Shown in pieces: positions 1-9,996 of a stretch of DNA of 55,183 nucleotides (position 1 is its first letter; each line of letters begins with the position of its first letter). The position numbers and the translations under genes were made by a program. This DNA is from Psychromonas algicola (lineage in GTDB: Bacteria > Pseudomonadota > Gammaproteobacteria > Enterobacterales > Psychromonadaceae): contig NZ_SNUB01000024.1 in NCBI RefSeq assembly GCF_004378355.1, positions 1 to 55,183 on the forward strand. The letters are read 5' to 3'. Under the pieces are notes generated by a model that saw only the letters and a list, made by a program, of their open reading frames with translations, searched no databases and was not told the DNA's origin.

Positions 1-34
1 TTGATGTGCGAGCGAGTGCTTCTGAAAGTTCCAT

Positions 35-72
35 AAAAAAATCCCATGACCTTTTGAGTCATAGGATTTTGA
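35..72 (+). terminator. Rho-independent terminator of a gene left of the window
   Basis: A 13-bp stem (AAAATCCCATGAC pairing with GTCATAGGATTTT, one G-U pair) closes a 7-base loop. Both flanks are A/T-rich, so it could work in either direction. No gene in the window reads into it from the right, so it probably ends a rightward gene lying outside the window. Confidence 0.6.
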
Positions 73-375
73 TCTTCTTACGTTAAAAATCAACTAATTT
101 TTCTTAACTGATCGGCATTACTCCTTTGAGCGGTTTTTTAATACTAAATTTTATTAATTTATCACTTAACTCCTGTATTTTAATTTTCTTTAACTCCCTA
201 TTTTCAAGCCTTCTAGGTCAATGTCTTGTATGTGCATTTTATTTTGTCAATACGACAAAAATAATTTGATAGACCGTGGTGATTTATTCGCCATAATCCG
301 CCTCATCAATACTTTGTCAGGTTTAAATTTAAACAAGCTGACATTCATTACTTTATTTTTTTGTGAGATACGAAT
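73..375. other. Intergenic leader upstream of speA
   Basis: About 300 bases of AT-rich sequence with no convincing gene. A short open frame from about 221 overlaps the speA start in another frame, has no family resemblance and looks random. The region should hold the speA promoter, but I see no clear operator. Confidence 0.5.
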
Positions 376-2286
376 TTGCAACATTCAATTGATATGGAAC
401 GCATCCGAGCGGAATACAATGTTCGTTATTGGAGCCAAGGTTTTTACGGAATCAACGATCACGGTGACGTTTATGTTTCACCACGTAGTGACAATGCTTA
501 TCAAGTCGCGTTAAGTGATATTGCTGGCGAACTTGAAAAACGTAATTTAACTATGCCTGCATTAGTGCGTTTTCCTCAAATACTGCACCAACGTGTGCAC
601 AATATTTGTGATGCATTTAATCAAGCAATTCAAGAAGTGGATTACGAAAATCGCTATTTATTGGTTTACCCAATTAAAGTGAATCAACAAAAAGAAGTGG
701 TTGATGAAATTCTAGCAAGCCAAGCAGAGTTAGAGCATAAACAACTAGGGCTTGAAGCGGGTAGTAAGCCTGAATTATTAGCTGTGTTAGCGCTTGCTCA
801 AAAAGCAAGTTCAGTGATTGTGTGTAATGGTTACAAAGACAGAGAATATGTGCGCTTAGCCTTAATTGGTGAAAAACTAGGACACAGTGTTTTTATTGTT
901 CTAGAAAAATTATCTGAACTTGACTTAGTGTTAGAAGAAGCGCGTTCATTAGGTGTAAAACCACGTATTGGTGTGCGTATTCGTTTAGCATCTCAAGGTG
1001 CGGGTAAATGGCAATCAAGTGGTGGTGAAAAATCTAAGTTTGGTTTAGCTGCATCACAGGTATTAACCGTGGTTGAGCGTTTAAAAACAGAGAATCAATT
1101 AGACTCATTACAGTTAGTACATTTTCACTTAGGATCACAAATGGCTAACATTCGTGATGTTCGTAATGGCGTCAGTGAGGCGGCACGTTTTTATTGTGAA
1201 TTACGCAATGTTGGCGTACCACTTGAGTATTTAGATATTGGTGGTGGTTTAGCGGTTGATTACGATGGAACGCGTAGCCAATCACATAACTCAATGAACT
1301 ATAGTTTAGCTGAATATGCACGTAATATTGTGATCACCATTAGTGATATTTGTGGTTTATATGAGCAACCAAAACCTGTGATTATTTCTGAATCTGGTCG
1401 TTCATTAACGGCTCATCATGCGGTGTTAATTACTAATGTTATTGGTGCTGAAACTTATCAACCGGAGCAGTTTGATGCGCCAGAGCAAGAAGCGCCTTTG
1501 TTGTTGCAAAATATGTGGAACAATTGGCAGTTATTGTCTGCGGGGAGTGATGACCGTGCATTAATTGAAATCTACAATGATACACAAAGTGATATCGTTG
1601 AAGTACATAACCAATTTGCAACGGGCGTATTAAGCTTGCATCAACGTGCTTGGGCAGAACAAGTCGCATTGCGTATCTATTACGAATTGAGCTTACAAAT
1701 GAGCACTAAAAATCGTTTTCATCGTCCGATTTTAGATGATTTAAATGAGCGTTTAGCGGACAAGTTTTTTGTTAACTTTTCGTTATTTCAATCATTACCA
1801 GATGCATGGGGAATTGACCAAGTTTTCCCGATTTTACCCCTTTCTGATTTACAGAAAGCCGGTGAGCGACGCGCGGTATTATTAGATATTACTTGTGATT
1901 CTGATGGTGTGATTGATCAGTACGTTGAAGGGCAAGGTATTGAAACTACTTTACCTGTGCCACCTTGGACTGCAGATAAACCTTATCTTATGGGCTTCTT
2001 TTTAGTCGGTGCATATCAAGAAATTTTAGGTGATATGCATAACCTATTTGGCGATACGCACAGTGTTGTTGTGAATATGGATGAAAAGGGTGGATGGGAG
2101 ATTGAATCAATCAACGAAGGCGATAGCGTTGAAGATATGATGAAATATGTACATATTGATGTTGAAGCTATTCGTGATAATTATCGCGCCTTAGCGTCTT
2201 CTCGTGTTTCGAAAGAAGAGCAACAAAGTATTTTAGATGAATTAGAGCAAGGGTTAGCGGGTTACACTTACCTTGAGGGATTTTAA
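376..2286 (+). CDS. speA: Biosynthetic arginine decarboxylase SpeA
   Basis: A PLP-dependent, fold-type III decarboxylase that converts arginine to agmatine, the first step of the agmatine route to putrescine. The 636-residue product matches the usual SpeA length. It carries the family stretches [10 protein letters not shown]-like ([14 protein letters not shown]; the Lys binds PLP), [64 protein letters not shown] and, near the C-terminus, [15 protein letters not shown] and [18 protein letters not shown]. The start is taken at a TTG. The alternative ATG at 394 ([10 protein letters not shown]) would remove six residues and still keep the whole conserved region. speB begins on the base after the stop, so the two form an operon. 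Confidence 0.95.
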   Translation: MQHSIDMERIRAEYNVRYWSQGFYGINDHGDVYVSPRSDNAYQVALSDIAGELEKRNLTMPALVRFPQILHQRVHNICDAFNQAIQEVDYENRYLLVYPIKVNQQKEVVDEILASQAELEHKQLGLEAGSKPELLAVLALAQKASSVIVCNGYKDREYVRLALIGEKLGHSVFIVLEKLSELDLVLEEARSLGVKPRIGVRIRLASQGAGKWQSSGGEKSKFGLAASQVLTVVERLKTENQLDSLQLVHFHLGSQMANIRDVRNGVSEAARFYCELRNVGVPLEYLDIGGGLAVDYDGTRSQSHNSMNYSLAEYARNIVITISDICGLYEQPKPVIISESGRSLTAHHAVLITNVIGAETYQPEQFDAPEQEAPLLLQNMWNNWQLLSAGSDDRALIEIYNDTQSDIVEVHNQFATGVLSLHQRAWAEQVALRIYYELSLQMSTKNRFHRPILDDLNERLADKFFVNFSLFQSLPDAWGIDQVFPILPLSDLQKAGERRAVLLDITCDSDGVIDQYVEGQGIETTLPVPPWTADKPYLMGFFLVGAYQEILGDMHNLFGDTHSVVVNMDEKGGWEIESINEGDSVEDMMKYVHIDVEAIRDNYRALASSRVSKEEQQSILDELEQGLAGYTYLEGF

Positions 2287-3234
2287 ATGACAGCGCAGTT
2301 TAACGATTTATTCAATAAAGAAGATTACTCTTTATATTCTAATGCGATGACGTTTATGCGTCGTCCTTTAGTGAAAAATCCACTCGCAGAGAAAGCTGAT
2401 GTAGTTGTGTTTGGCGTGCCATTTGATATGGCGACTTCAGGTCGTTCTGGTGCGCGAATGGGGCCAGATGCCATTCGCCGTGCTTCGGTTAATTTGTCTT
2501 GGGAAAGTAAAAAATTCCCTTGGGATTTTAAATTATTCGACCATACACAAGTGATTGATGCTGGTGACTTGGTCTTTGATTGTGGAGATGCCGAAGATCT
2601 AACATTACGTCTTGAAGCGGCTGCAGATCATATTTTAGAAAGTGGAAAAATGTTATTGGGGTTAGGTGGGGATCATTTTATTACCTTGCCGTTATTACGT
2701 GCTTACAAAAAGCATTATGGTGAAATGGCATTAATTCATTTTGACGCGCATACGGATACTTACAATAACGGCAGTCGTTATGATCATGGGACTATGTTTT
2801 ATCATGCGCCGAAGGAAGGATTGATTGATCCTGCTTCATCTGTGCAAATCGGTATACGTACAGAATATAAACAGCAAGGCCATGGTTTTAATGTGATTAA
2901 TGCCATGCAAGCAAATGATTTATCCGCTGATCAAATCGTGTCACAGATAAAGCAAATCGTAGGTGATAAACCTGTTTATTTAACTTTTGATATCGATTGT
3001 CTCGATCCTGCTTATGCGCCAGGTACCGGTACACCTGTATGTGGTGGCATCAGTTCAGATAAAGCATTAAAAATTATTCGTGCATTACAAGGTATTAATT
3101 TAGTTGGGATGGATGTCGTTGAGGTTTCACCTGCTTATGACCAAAGTGAAATAACCGCACTCGCTGCAGCAACCATTGCATTAGAGCTATTATATGTTTG
3201 GACTGCTAATAAATTATCAGCGGCGACCAACTAA
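2287..3234 (+). CDS. speB: Agmatinase SpeB
   Basis: A ureohydrolase that splits agmatine into putrescine and urea using a binuclear manganese centre. The 315-residue product has all metal-binding signatures in order: GGDHFITLP (residues ~125-133), HFDAHTDTY (~155) and [16 protein letters not shown] (~235). The MGPDAIR segment near residue 60 and the EVSPAYD segment near the C-terminus are also typical. It starts immediately after the speA stop codon and is probably translationally coupled to it, so the pair makes putrescine from arginine without ornithine. A terminator follows within 30 bases. Family assignment is secure; agmatine specificity is inferred mainly from the speA linkage. Confidence 0.95.
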   Translation: MTAQFNDLFNKEDYSLYSNAMTFMRRPLVKNPLAEKADVVVFGVPFDMATSGRSGARMGPDAIRRASVNLSWESKKFPWDFKLFDHTQVIDAGDLVFDCGDAEDLTLRLEAAADHILESGKMLLGLGGDHFITLPLLRAYKKHYGEMALIHFDAHTDTYNNGSRYDHGTMFYHAPKEGLIDPASSVQIGIRTEYKQQGHGFNVINAMQANDLSADQIVSQIKQIVGDKPVYLTFDIDCLDPAYAPGTGTPVCGGISSDKALKIIRALQGINLVGMDVVEVSPAYDQSEITALAAATIALELLYVWTANKLSAATN

Positions 3235-3257
3235 TTACTTTCATTCAAAACCTTAAT

Positions 3258-3297
3258 AAATGAACAGCTTACATTAATGTTAAGCCGTTCATTTTTA
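3258..3297 (+). terminator. Terminator of speA-speB
   Basis: An imperfect hairpin (AAATGAACAGCTTAC pairing with GTTAAGCCGTTCATTT) with a short AT loop, followed by a T-rich run just after the speB stop. Confidence 0.7.
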
Positions 3298-3424
3298 TTA
3301 TTGCCTACAAGTTACTTCGATAAACTCAACTTTACTGCGTCTTATTTATGTGAGCATAAATTTATACCTTTCCTTGATATCTGCTATTGTTGTTAAATTC
3401 GCAGAAATAGAGGAGTTTTCGTTA

Positions 3425-4036
3425 GTGATAGATTATCAAAACAGTGCATTGTTAAATCTGATTAAAAGCCAGCCAGCAGGCATTAAAGAATATGATTTAC
3501 TAAAGTTATTACAAGAACAACTACCAGAAAATGAAAGAGTGACGCGTTTTGATAACTTAGTCTTATTTCAACAACATTTTCTTTTATTCCACGCACTTTA
3601 TAAATTAAATGATCAACTCCACGCCGATCAAGCAGGGCAATTGTTAATTGGCGCTTTAAACATTCAATGGTTACCTCATACTACTGACAATAATGTGAAC
3701 AGCTTAGTCGGGCATATACCTTTTGACCTTGTTAAAAGTGACCCGTTACGTGAATATTATTTAGATATCAAAAACCTGCAAGACACATCAAGTGAAGATG
3801 TTGATAATTTGCTGGCTAGTTTTTGGATGAATTTAGATGATGATGAAGAAAAAGCATCGGCATTAGCATTATTTGAGCTCAATGAGCCTTGTGATTTGGT
3901 TATGATTAAAAAACGTTATAGAGAGCTATTATCAGTGCACCACCCTGATAAAGGTGGGTGCGTTGAAATGACACAATCATTAAATGATGCAATGGCTGTA
4001 TTAAAACGTTGTTATACTTGCAACCCTGCCATATAA
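3425..4036 (+). CDS. DnaJ-related cochaperone-like protein
   Basis: A protein with a J-domain-like C-terminus: the motif RYRELLSVHHPDKGG contains the HPD tripeptide that stimulates DnaK ATPase in J proteins. It is followed by a helix (MTQSLNDAMAVLKR) as in J-domain helix III. The long N-terminal part resembles the DnaJ-related family of gammaproteobacteria (a conserved N-terminal module ahead of a degenerate J domain). The frame is open from a GTG at 3350. I prefer the GTG at 3425 because a strong AGGAG lies at 3411-3415 and the residues before it look non-conserved, which gives 203 residues. Its 3' end lies 7 bases from that of the convergent sensor gene. The partner chaperone is not in the window. 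Confidence 0.75.
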   Translation: MIDYQNSALLNLIKSQPAGIKEYDLLKLLQEQLPENERVTRFDNLVLFQQHFLLFHALYKLNDQLHADQAGQLLIGALNIQWLPHTTDNNVNSLVGHIPFDLVKSDPLREYYLDIKNLQDTSSEDVDNLLASFWMNLDDDEEKASALALFELNEPCDLVMIKKRYRELLSVHHPDKGGCVEMTQSLNDAMAVLKRCYTCNPAI

Positions 4037-4043
4037 ATTGCCC

Positions 4044-7000
4044 TTAATGAGTCCAAGCAATGTCGGGTGTCCAGTCTGCAATCCATGCAGCCATATTTTC
4101 TGCAGGCATAGGTCTTGCTATTCCATAACCCTGTGCAAGCTCACATCCCATTGAAAGTAGCTGTGTTCCATGATCAATACTCTCAACACCTTCTGCAATC
4201 ACTTGGCGGTTGAAGGCTAAAGCTAAACCTATTACCCCCATCACAATCGATCTATCATCTGGATCAATGAGCATATCTCTTACAAAGCTTTGATCAATCT
4301 TTAGTAATTCTGCCGGGAGTTTTTTGAGATAAGTGAGAGAAGAGAAGCCTGTACCAAAATCATCCAATGAAAAGCTAACACCAAGATCAAGGCAAGCTTG
4401 CATTGTTTTTAACACATCGGCCATTTCACCTAATGCGCTAGTTTCTAATATTTCAAGCTGTAATGAAGAAGCGCTTGGAGTTGGGCGTTTTTTAATTGCC
4501 TTTGCCAAATTTTCAACAAAATCAATTTGCTGTAATTGAAAAGCATCCACGTTCACACTGACGGGAATATCAAAACCTTCAGATTGCCATTTTACCATTT
4601 GATCTAAGGCGGTATCTATTACCCACTCACCAAGTCTCAAGCTGATTTGTTGATTCTCAATAATTGATAGAAATTCACCGGGAAGGAGTAAGCCACGTTC
4701 AGGATGTTGCCAACGAATTAATGCTTCAGCACCAATTATTGCACCTGTACGCATATTTACTTTGGGTTGATAGTATAAAACGAATTCATCTTGTTCTATT
4801 CCTCGTTTTATTTGTTCAATAATTTCGTGCTTACTCTGCATTGATTTGTCCTCGTGGACGTCGAAAAAATGATAACGATTTTTGCCCATTTGTTTTGCAA
4901 TATACATTGCTTGATCGGCATGGCGCATAAGTTGATCTGCTTCTACACCATCTTGAGGGTAAAAAGTGACGCCAATACTGGTTGAAACTTTGACCTGCTG
5001 AGAGCCTATTTTAACAGGATTAGCTGCAGTTTTAAGTAAACGATTTAAGACTAATTCACAATCTCGCAGGTTTTCTAAGCCACTTAAAACAACCACAAAT
5101 TCATCACCGCCAATACGGGCTAATGTATCATTTTCGCGTAATACTTTGACCATTAATTTGGATAAATTAATCAATAGTTGATCTCCCGCATCATGGCCGA
5201 AGGTATCGTTAATAGATTTAAAACCATCGATATCAAGATAAGCAACCGCTATAAATTGGTTATTATTTCCTTCAGTTTCTTTCATCGCTATAGAGAGACG
5301 CTCAGCTAATAACATTCGATTAGGAAGGTTGGTTAGTAGATCGTAGTGTGCTAAATGTTCGAGTTGTTGCTGGTGTTGTTTCATTTCTGTAATATCAGAA
5401 AATAAAGCAACATAACTTTGTGTTTTTCCTTGGGTATCAGATACTGCGCTAATCGTCATTAATTCAGGAAATACCTCGCCATTTTTGCGTTTATTCCAAA
5501 GTTCACCAGACCACTCTTTTTTTTCTAATAATGATTTCCAAATTTCTGCATAAAAAGCTTCATCATGTTTATCCGATTTAAGTAGTCTTGGGTTTTTATT
5601 TAAAACTTCTTCTCGACTGTAACCTGTAATATAACTAAAGGTATCGTTCACCTCTAGAATTGAGCCACTTAAATCGGTGATCATAATTCCTTCTCGAGCA
5701 TGCGTAAAAACACTCGCGGCTAACTTTAGTTGCTCTTCGGTTTTCTTGGTTTTTGTGATATCTATAAATTCAATGACGCGGGCATTATGGCCTTTATAAA
5801 CAATGTTTTTGCCTTTAATGGATAATGGATATTTTGTCTTATCTTTACGTACTCCTGTTACTTCATATTTTTCAGTATAACCTGTACGGATATTATTGAG
5901 TGCCGTATTTACATCCTTAGTATCAATCAGCTTAAGTCCATTCATGCTTATAAGCTCTTGATAACTAAAACCAGTTATGTCTGATAAGCCGGTATTACAT
6001 TCCAATATTTCTCCATTTGTGTGGATTGCAATGCCACCTGAACTTGATTCAGTAAAGGCTTTAAAGCGTTCTTCGCTTTGCTGTAAGGTCTTTTTAGTGG
6101 CCTCTAAATGTCGGTTAAAACGATGTAAATAAAAAGAAATAGAGCTAAAAAATATAATCAATATTAAGGCAGTAAATAGTATGACTATTACCCAATGCGG
6201 TAACTTACTTGGGTTTGCATCATAAATAAATCCATCAAGCTTTGCTTTATCATCTACCAAACCTGATTTTATAAAAGTATCCGCCATATGTTGCCATCTT
6301 TCTGGATTCATATGTCCTATGTTAATGAGGTTAGGTAGGATTAGTTTACGCATTTCTGCGGCTTCAAAGCGTAAATGTTCACGGCTTTTATCTACCTTAT
6401 ATTTAGTTTTTAAAAGCTCAATGATTTCTTCTGGGTTGTCCATTGCATAGCGCCAGCCTTTTAAGCTTGCCCGTAGCATTGCTGCTACACGCCGCGGATT
6501 TTCAGAGAGTTCTTTTTCTGAAGTGAATAAAATATCACTATAAAAATCAACACGATAAGTCAATGGTTCAATGATATTAAAAGGGATATTTTGTTGTTTA
6601 AGTTGGTAAGGTTCGTTAGTTAAATAAGAATTAAATGCATCCACTTTTCCATTAATCAGATCGTTTAATTGATAGCTACTTGGTACCACATTTAATTGCT
6701 CTGGTGATATTTTTTCATTGAGGAACATAGTTAAAAAATCGGCATCTTGGTTGCTATTGGCTAACATTATCTTTTTACCTACAAGATCGTGTACAGAACG
6801 AATGCCAGAACTTTTTAAAGTAATTAAAACCGATGGAGAATGTTGAAAAATAGAGGCCAGAGCAACTAGAGGCTCTCCTTGTAAACGCTGAAGTAGTACT
6901 TCGCTATTGCCTTCAGCATATTGTGCATTACCTGATAAAACTTCGTTTACTGGTTGGCGAGAAGGGGCTCCGTTACGAATATGGACATTAAGCCCTTCTT

Positions 7001-7259
7001 CTTTATAAAACCCTTTTTCCAATGCCGCATAATAGCCTGCAAATTGAAATTGGTGAAACCACTTAAGCTGAATATAAACGGTTTCTTCTTTCGACGTTTC
7101 TAAAGCAAATGAAGCTGGGATTGAATAAGTAAGGGCAAATATCGCACCTAAAAACAGCGTTTTTATTGTTATCAAAACGAAGCAAACCAAATGAGAAGAT
7201 CGCTTTTTTATTTTTTTGTCACTATTTTGTTGATAGACAGAGGTAACTGTTTGTTTCAT
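4044..7259 (-). CDS. Periplasmic NMT1-domain sensor with PAS-PAS-GGDEF-EAL
   Basis: A 1071-residue inner-membrane protein for c-di-GMP turnover. In order it has a basic N-terminus with a membrane segment at ~24-50, a periplasmic NMT1/ThiY-like solute-binding domain at ~58-340 (LKWFHQFQFAGYYAALEKGFY), a second membrane segment at ~356-377, PAS at ~395-505, PAS at ~510-630, GGDEF at ~635-800 and EAL at ~815-1060. The cyclase site is intact (GGDEF at 717-721), with an inhibitory RxxD (708-711) five residues before it. The phosphodiesterase signatures are also intact: EAL at 845-847, DDFGTG at 966-971, KIDQSF and AEGVE. Both activities are therefore plausible. NMT1 domains in thiamine-precursor uptake bind pyrimidines; the ligand here is unknown. 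It appears monocistronic. Confidence 0.9.
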   Translation of the reverse strand: MKQTVTSVYQQNSDKKIKKRSSHLVCFVLITIKTLFLGAIFALTYSIPASFALETSKEETVYIQLKWFHQFQFAGYYAALEKGFYKEEGLNVHIRNGAPSRQPVNEVLSGNAQYAEGNSEVLLQRLQGEPLVALASIFQHSPSVLITLKSSGIRSVHDLVGKKIMLANSNQDADFLTMFLNEKISPEQLNVVPSSYQLNDLINGKVDAFNSYLTNEPYQLKQQNIPFNIIEPLTYRVDFYSDILFTSEKELSENPRRVAAMLRASLKGWRYAMDNPEEIIELLKTKYKVDKSREHLRFEAAEMRKLILPNLINIGHMNPERWQHMADTFIKSGLVDDKAKLDGFIYDANPSKLPHWVIVILFTALILIIFFSSISFYLHRFNRHLEATKKTLQQSEERFKAFTESSSGGIAIHTNGEILECNTGLSDITGFSYQELISMNGLKLIDTKDVNTALNNIRTGYTEKYEVTGVRKDKTKYPLSIKGKNIVYKGHNARVIEFIDITKTKKTEEQLKLAASVFTHAREGIMITDLSGSILEVNDTFSYITGYSREEVLNKNPRLLKSDKHDEAFYAEIWKSLLEKKEWSGELWNKRKNGEVFPELMTISAVSDTQGKTQSYVALFSDITEMKQHQQQLEHLAHYDLLTNLPNRMLLAERLSIAMKETEGNNNQFIAVAYLDIDGFKSINDTFGHDAGDQLLINLSKLMVKVLRENDTLARIGGDEFVVVLSGLENLRDCELVLNRLLKTAANPVKIGSQQVKVSTSIGVTFYPQDGVEADQLMRHADQAMYIAKQMGKNRYHFFDVHEDKSMQSKHEIIEQIKRGIEQDEFVLYYQPKVNMRTGAIIGAEALIRWQHPERGLLLPGEFLSIIENQQISLRLGEWVIDTALDQMVKWQSEGFDIPVSVNVDAFQLQQIDFVENLAKAIKKRPTPSASSLQLEILETSALGEMADVLKTMQACLDLGVSFSLDDFGTGFSSLTYLKKLPAELLKIDQSFVRDMLIDPDDRSIVMGVIGLALAFNRQVIAEGVESIDHGTQLLSMGCELAQGYGIARPMPAENMAAWIADWTPDIAWTH

Positions 7260-7516
7260 TAATATAACGTCCCTGATGTACTTATTTTTGTTAAGTTTAT
7301 TTAGTTTAGTTTCGATCCGTAGATAAGCAATTAGTCAGCATTTTTTATTGTATGATCTCAAAAATGCAGATCAAATAGAGAGGGGATATTGAAAGCATGA
7401 TGTCGAAGCAATAAAACGATTAATTTTTTTGTAGGAGAGGATGGATTAGTAGATATTAAATGGAGTTTAAAGCCGATGAACAAAGGCCATTTTGATAAAT
7501 GACCTTTAAATATAAT

Positions 7517-7633
7517 CTAATGTATTAAAGAAGTACTTGTAGGTTTTTTAGCGGCCTTTGCTGCTTTTTTCTCTTTTGCTGTTAAAAGTGGTTTCTTTTT
7601 AACATTCTTCTTACTATCTTGGCCTTTACTCAT
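7517..7633 (-). CDS. Small highly basic protein (38 aa)
   Basis: A short reading frame starting MSKGQDSKKNVKKK and running through a Lys/Ala-rich stretch (TAKEKKAAKAAKK). It has a good ribosome site (AGGAAA about 7 bases before the ATG). I recall short proteins starting MSKGQDSKK or similar in marine gammaproteobacteria, though I cannot name a family. Fourteen of 38 residues are lysine and there are no aromatic residues. It could bind nucleic acid or ribosomes, but that is a guess. It stands alone between the sensor gene and a membrane-protein gene on the same strand. Confidence 0.65.
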   Translation of the reverse strand: MSKGQDSKKNVKKKPLLTAKEKKAAKAAKKPTSTSLIH

Positions 7634-7770
7634 GACACTTTCCTTTTACAGACAAACTTTAAACTAAGTTAGTTTGAGCCAACCTATCGCTTGGGTTATG
7701 CATTGGTATATAAATGGCTAACCTAACTCAGTATGGCCCTATGCCTTGATAATAGATAGTAATAGCTACA

Positions 7771-8169
7771 CTATGTGGAAGCTTTCTTTCCGCTTTTTAT
7801 AATTAACCAGAAAGTACCCGCGACAGTGCTTGATAAATAACAACCTACCAGAAATGCAGTTAACCAGTCGGTGAATAGAAATGCCATAACCGCAGCGGCA
7901 AACCAGCCAATGATATTAAGGTTGAATAAACTTAATAATTCATATTTTTGAAGTGCTGCTACCGAAGGGCCGCCCAATATAAAAGTAGCGGGGTAGGTCA
8001 CAATCAATAAAATCAAAGACGCTGAAAATAAACCATTTAATATCAACCAAAAATCTTGATTTGCAGGTGCGTTGGGTAATTCAACAATTAAACCTCCGAT
8101 AACAAAAGCGGGAATAATTGCTAGTGGGGAAATGAGAGAAGCAATTAAAAATCGTTTGATGGTTGTCAT
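7771..8169 (-). CDS. Small integral membrane protein, unknown function
   Basis: A 132-residue hydrophobic protein with about four membrane segments (residues ~8-30, ~42-66, ~82-100 and ~102-124) and a basic C-terminal tail (KSGKKAST). AAGGAT lies about 9 bases before the ATG, which supports the start. I do not recognise the family and see no catalytic or metal-binding motif. It may be transcribed towards the small basic gene on the same strand, about 140 bases downstream. Confidence 0.6.
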   Translation of the reverse strand: MTTIKRFLIASLISPLAIIPAFVIGGLIVELPNAPANQDFWLILNGLFSASLILLIVTYPATFILGGPSVAALQKYELLSLFNLNIIGWFAAAVMAFLFTDWLTAFLVGCYLSSTVAGTFWLIIKSGKKAST

Positions 8170-8588
8170 TTTTATTTATCCTTTGCGATAGCGGTTGTTG
8201 TATAGCTTTGAATTAAAATAATATACAGCTTGTTTTTGGCGTTAGTAAGTATATTTCATGAATGCGTCTTCTTGGTCACGTATCCTGCTCTGTTACTTTA
8301 TCAATTTTGAGATATAAGGTGTATTTCTGAATTGATTCTACAAGGTAATAAATAATCTATTATTGGAGCTTAGTTGAACATTTTGTAAGCCTAAGTTCAC
8401 TTATTTAAAATGAACTTTCACCTTGATTGGTTTTTGCTTATGTTGTTTGCTTCACAAATACAAAAATCTCAGCCATTTCACTATGCGTTAATGAATAATG
8501 TAGCGTAAAAGCATGATGTATAACATCATTCATAAAATACGACGGAGTACGATGAAGGTTAATCCATCCATTCAATAAGAGATCTGTT
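8170..8588. other. 419-base intergenic region with an operator-like palindrome
   Basis: The stretch separates two divergent genes of unknown function. I find no gene in it. The clearest structure is a perfect inverted repeat at 8513-8529, ATGATGT-ATA-ACATCAT, about 60 bases before the start of the rightward gene. It has the size and symmetry of a repressor operator, but I cannot assign a regulator. Confidence 0.4.
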
Positions 8589-8942
8589 ATGAAACAAGCT
8601 AACGCTTACCAACCTTTTTTGTTTTCAAGCTTTCAAAAATTACACAGCCTGACTTTAGGCGATCTTAAATGGAAGGCTTTTGAAGTTCATGACTTTTTAG
8701 GTGATGGTGAAGATTGGGGAATGGTTGTTGAAAATATGCTCAGTGAAAGAAACCCAGCGCTATTGGCAAAGTTAACCTTATGCGTTGAACATGACATGTT
8801 TTGTATTCGTAGTGAAGATAGAGATGCGTTACATGAAATTGCGGAAATGATCTTTGAATTTTATGATAATGACGACTTGTTAGACGCTTGTATTAAACGC
8901 TATGCACAATATGATTTTGTGCCTGTTGTCATGCAGAGCTAA
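8589..8942 (+). CDS. Conserved hypothetical protein, 117 aa
   Basis: A soluble, acidic 117-residue protein with no signal peptide or membrane segment. Features that can be seen are GDGEDWGMVVENMLSE in the middle and a C-terminal half alternating acidic and hydrophobic residues (EIAEMIFEFYDNDDLLDAC). This layout loosely recalls small immunity-type proteins, but no toxin lies nearby and I do not claim that function. It is preceded by AGAGAT close to the ATG and by the palindrome at 8513-8529. Confidence 0.6.
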   Translation: MKQANAYQPFLFSSFQKLHSLTLGDLKWKAFEVHDFLGDGEDWGMVVENMLSERNPALLAKLTLCVEHDMFCIRSEDRDALHEIAEMIFEFYDNDDLLDACIKRYAQYDFVPVVMQS

Positions 8943-9045
8943 TCGATTTGAGAGCTTAGTTCATGATGTCTTCATTTGAAATACTGAAGTTATCGTGACT
9001 TTGAGTTTTTATGAATGAAATTGTGAACTCTAAAATAATTGAGTT

Positions 9046-9765
9046 TTAAAGTAATAAAAGTTTTGCAGCTTGTGAATCTAAATAAAACTCAGTGTTTCCA
9101 GTTTTTGATCTGATATATGCTGCAGGATATTTTCTATTGATGTCTGGTGATTTTGTATTAATGAGCTGAATCATCTTAGCTTTATTCTTACCCATTACTA
9201 AATAAGTAATATGTTGACTCTGCTCAATTAAATAAGCGGTTTTAGATATACGTAATTGGCCTGTTTGTGGCTGTGTTGCAATAAAGGTTAATGCTTTATC
9301 TTCACCTGCATATTGTTCAGGGAAAATAGAGGCAGTATGCCCATCTTCACCCATCCCTAAAATAATCCAATCAAATTGAGGAATATTATTATAGTTAGGA
9401 ACTCTAACTTTTAGTTCCTGTGCATAACGAAGCACTTCTTCTGCTGGTGGGTTTTCGCCTCGAATTCGGTGAATATTCTCAGCTGGGATACTGATATGGT
9501 CAAATAGTCTTTGCTTACATTGGCCGTAATTGCTTTCAGGATCCTCCTTATCAACACAACGTTCATCTCCCCACCAAAAATGTAATTGTTGCCATTGGAT
9601 GTTGTTTGCATAATCTGATGTTGCTATGTATTCAAATAACAAATTCGGAGTCGATCCCCCAGATAATGAAATATGAACAGCTTTGTTACTTTGACTCATT
9701 TTTTGCAATTCATTAGCGAGTTGCTTAAGTAAATCGTTTGTTGTTTTAAAAATAACATTATTCAT
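9046..9765 (-). CDS. pgl: 6-phosphogluconolactonase
   Basis: Hydrolyses 6-phosphoglucono-lactone in the oxidative pentose phosphate pathway, in the cytoplasm. The 239-residue product is the normal length for the DevB/Pgl family and shows its signatures: HISLSGGSTP near residue 35, FWWGDERCV near 66, IHRIRGENPP near 97 and ILGMGEDGHTASIFP near 135. Pgl genes often lie with zwf and edd or gnd. Here it is isolated between a hypothetical gene and a scramblase-like gene, so the partner enzymes must be elsewhere. Confidence 0.92.
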   Translation of the reverse strand: MNNVIFKTTNDLLKQLANELQKMSQSNKAVHISLSGGSTPNLLFEYIATSDYANNIQWQQLHFWWGDERCVDKEDPESNYGQCKQRLFDHISIPAENIHRIRGENPPAEEVLRYAQELKVRVPNYNNIPQFDWIILGMGEDGHTASIFPEQYAGEDKALTFIATQPQTGQLRISKTAYLIEQSQHITYLVMGKNKAKMIQLINTKSPDINRKYPAAYIRSKTGNTEFYLDSQAAKLLLL

Positions 9766-9996
9766 AGTTTACTCGAATTGGTTGGGCCATTTTAGTGATA
9801 ACGATGAAGCATTTTCTATATCAAGGGTAGCTTGCTTTTTATATTTTATTTATTTTTTACACTGAAACAATAAATGATTAATATAGCTTTTTAAAGATTA
9901 ATTTATATTATCGGTCATCATTTTATGTAATCTATTGAATGATTTATCCAATCATTGAGGCAGAGTCGCTTTAATGGAACAGTGAAGGAATGAACA

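Noticed and set aside
221-514. 97-residue open frame overlapping the speA start
   Set aside because: Out of frame with speA, no family resemblance, and it overlaps more than 130 bases of a certain gene.
7690-7710. ATTGGTAT near 7700 as another copy of the repeat family
   Set aside because: Only the short end motif occurs; the rest of the element is absent. The same holds for ATTGGTAT near 35384.
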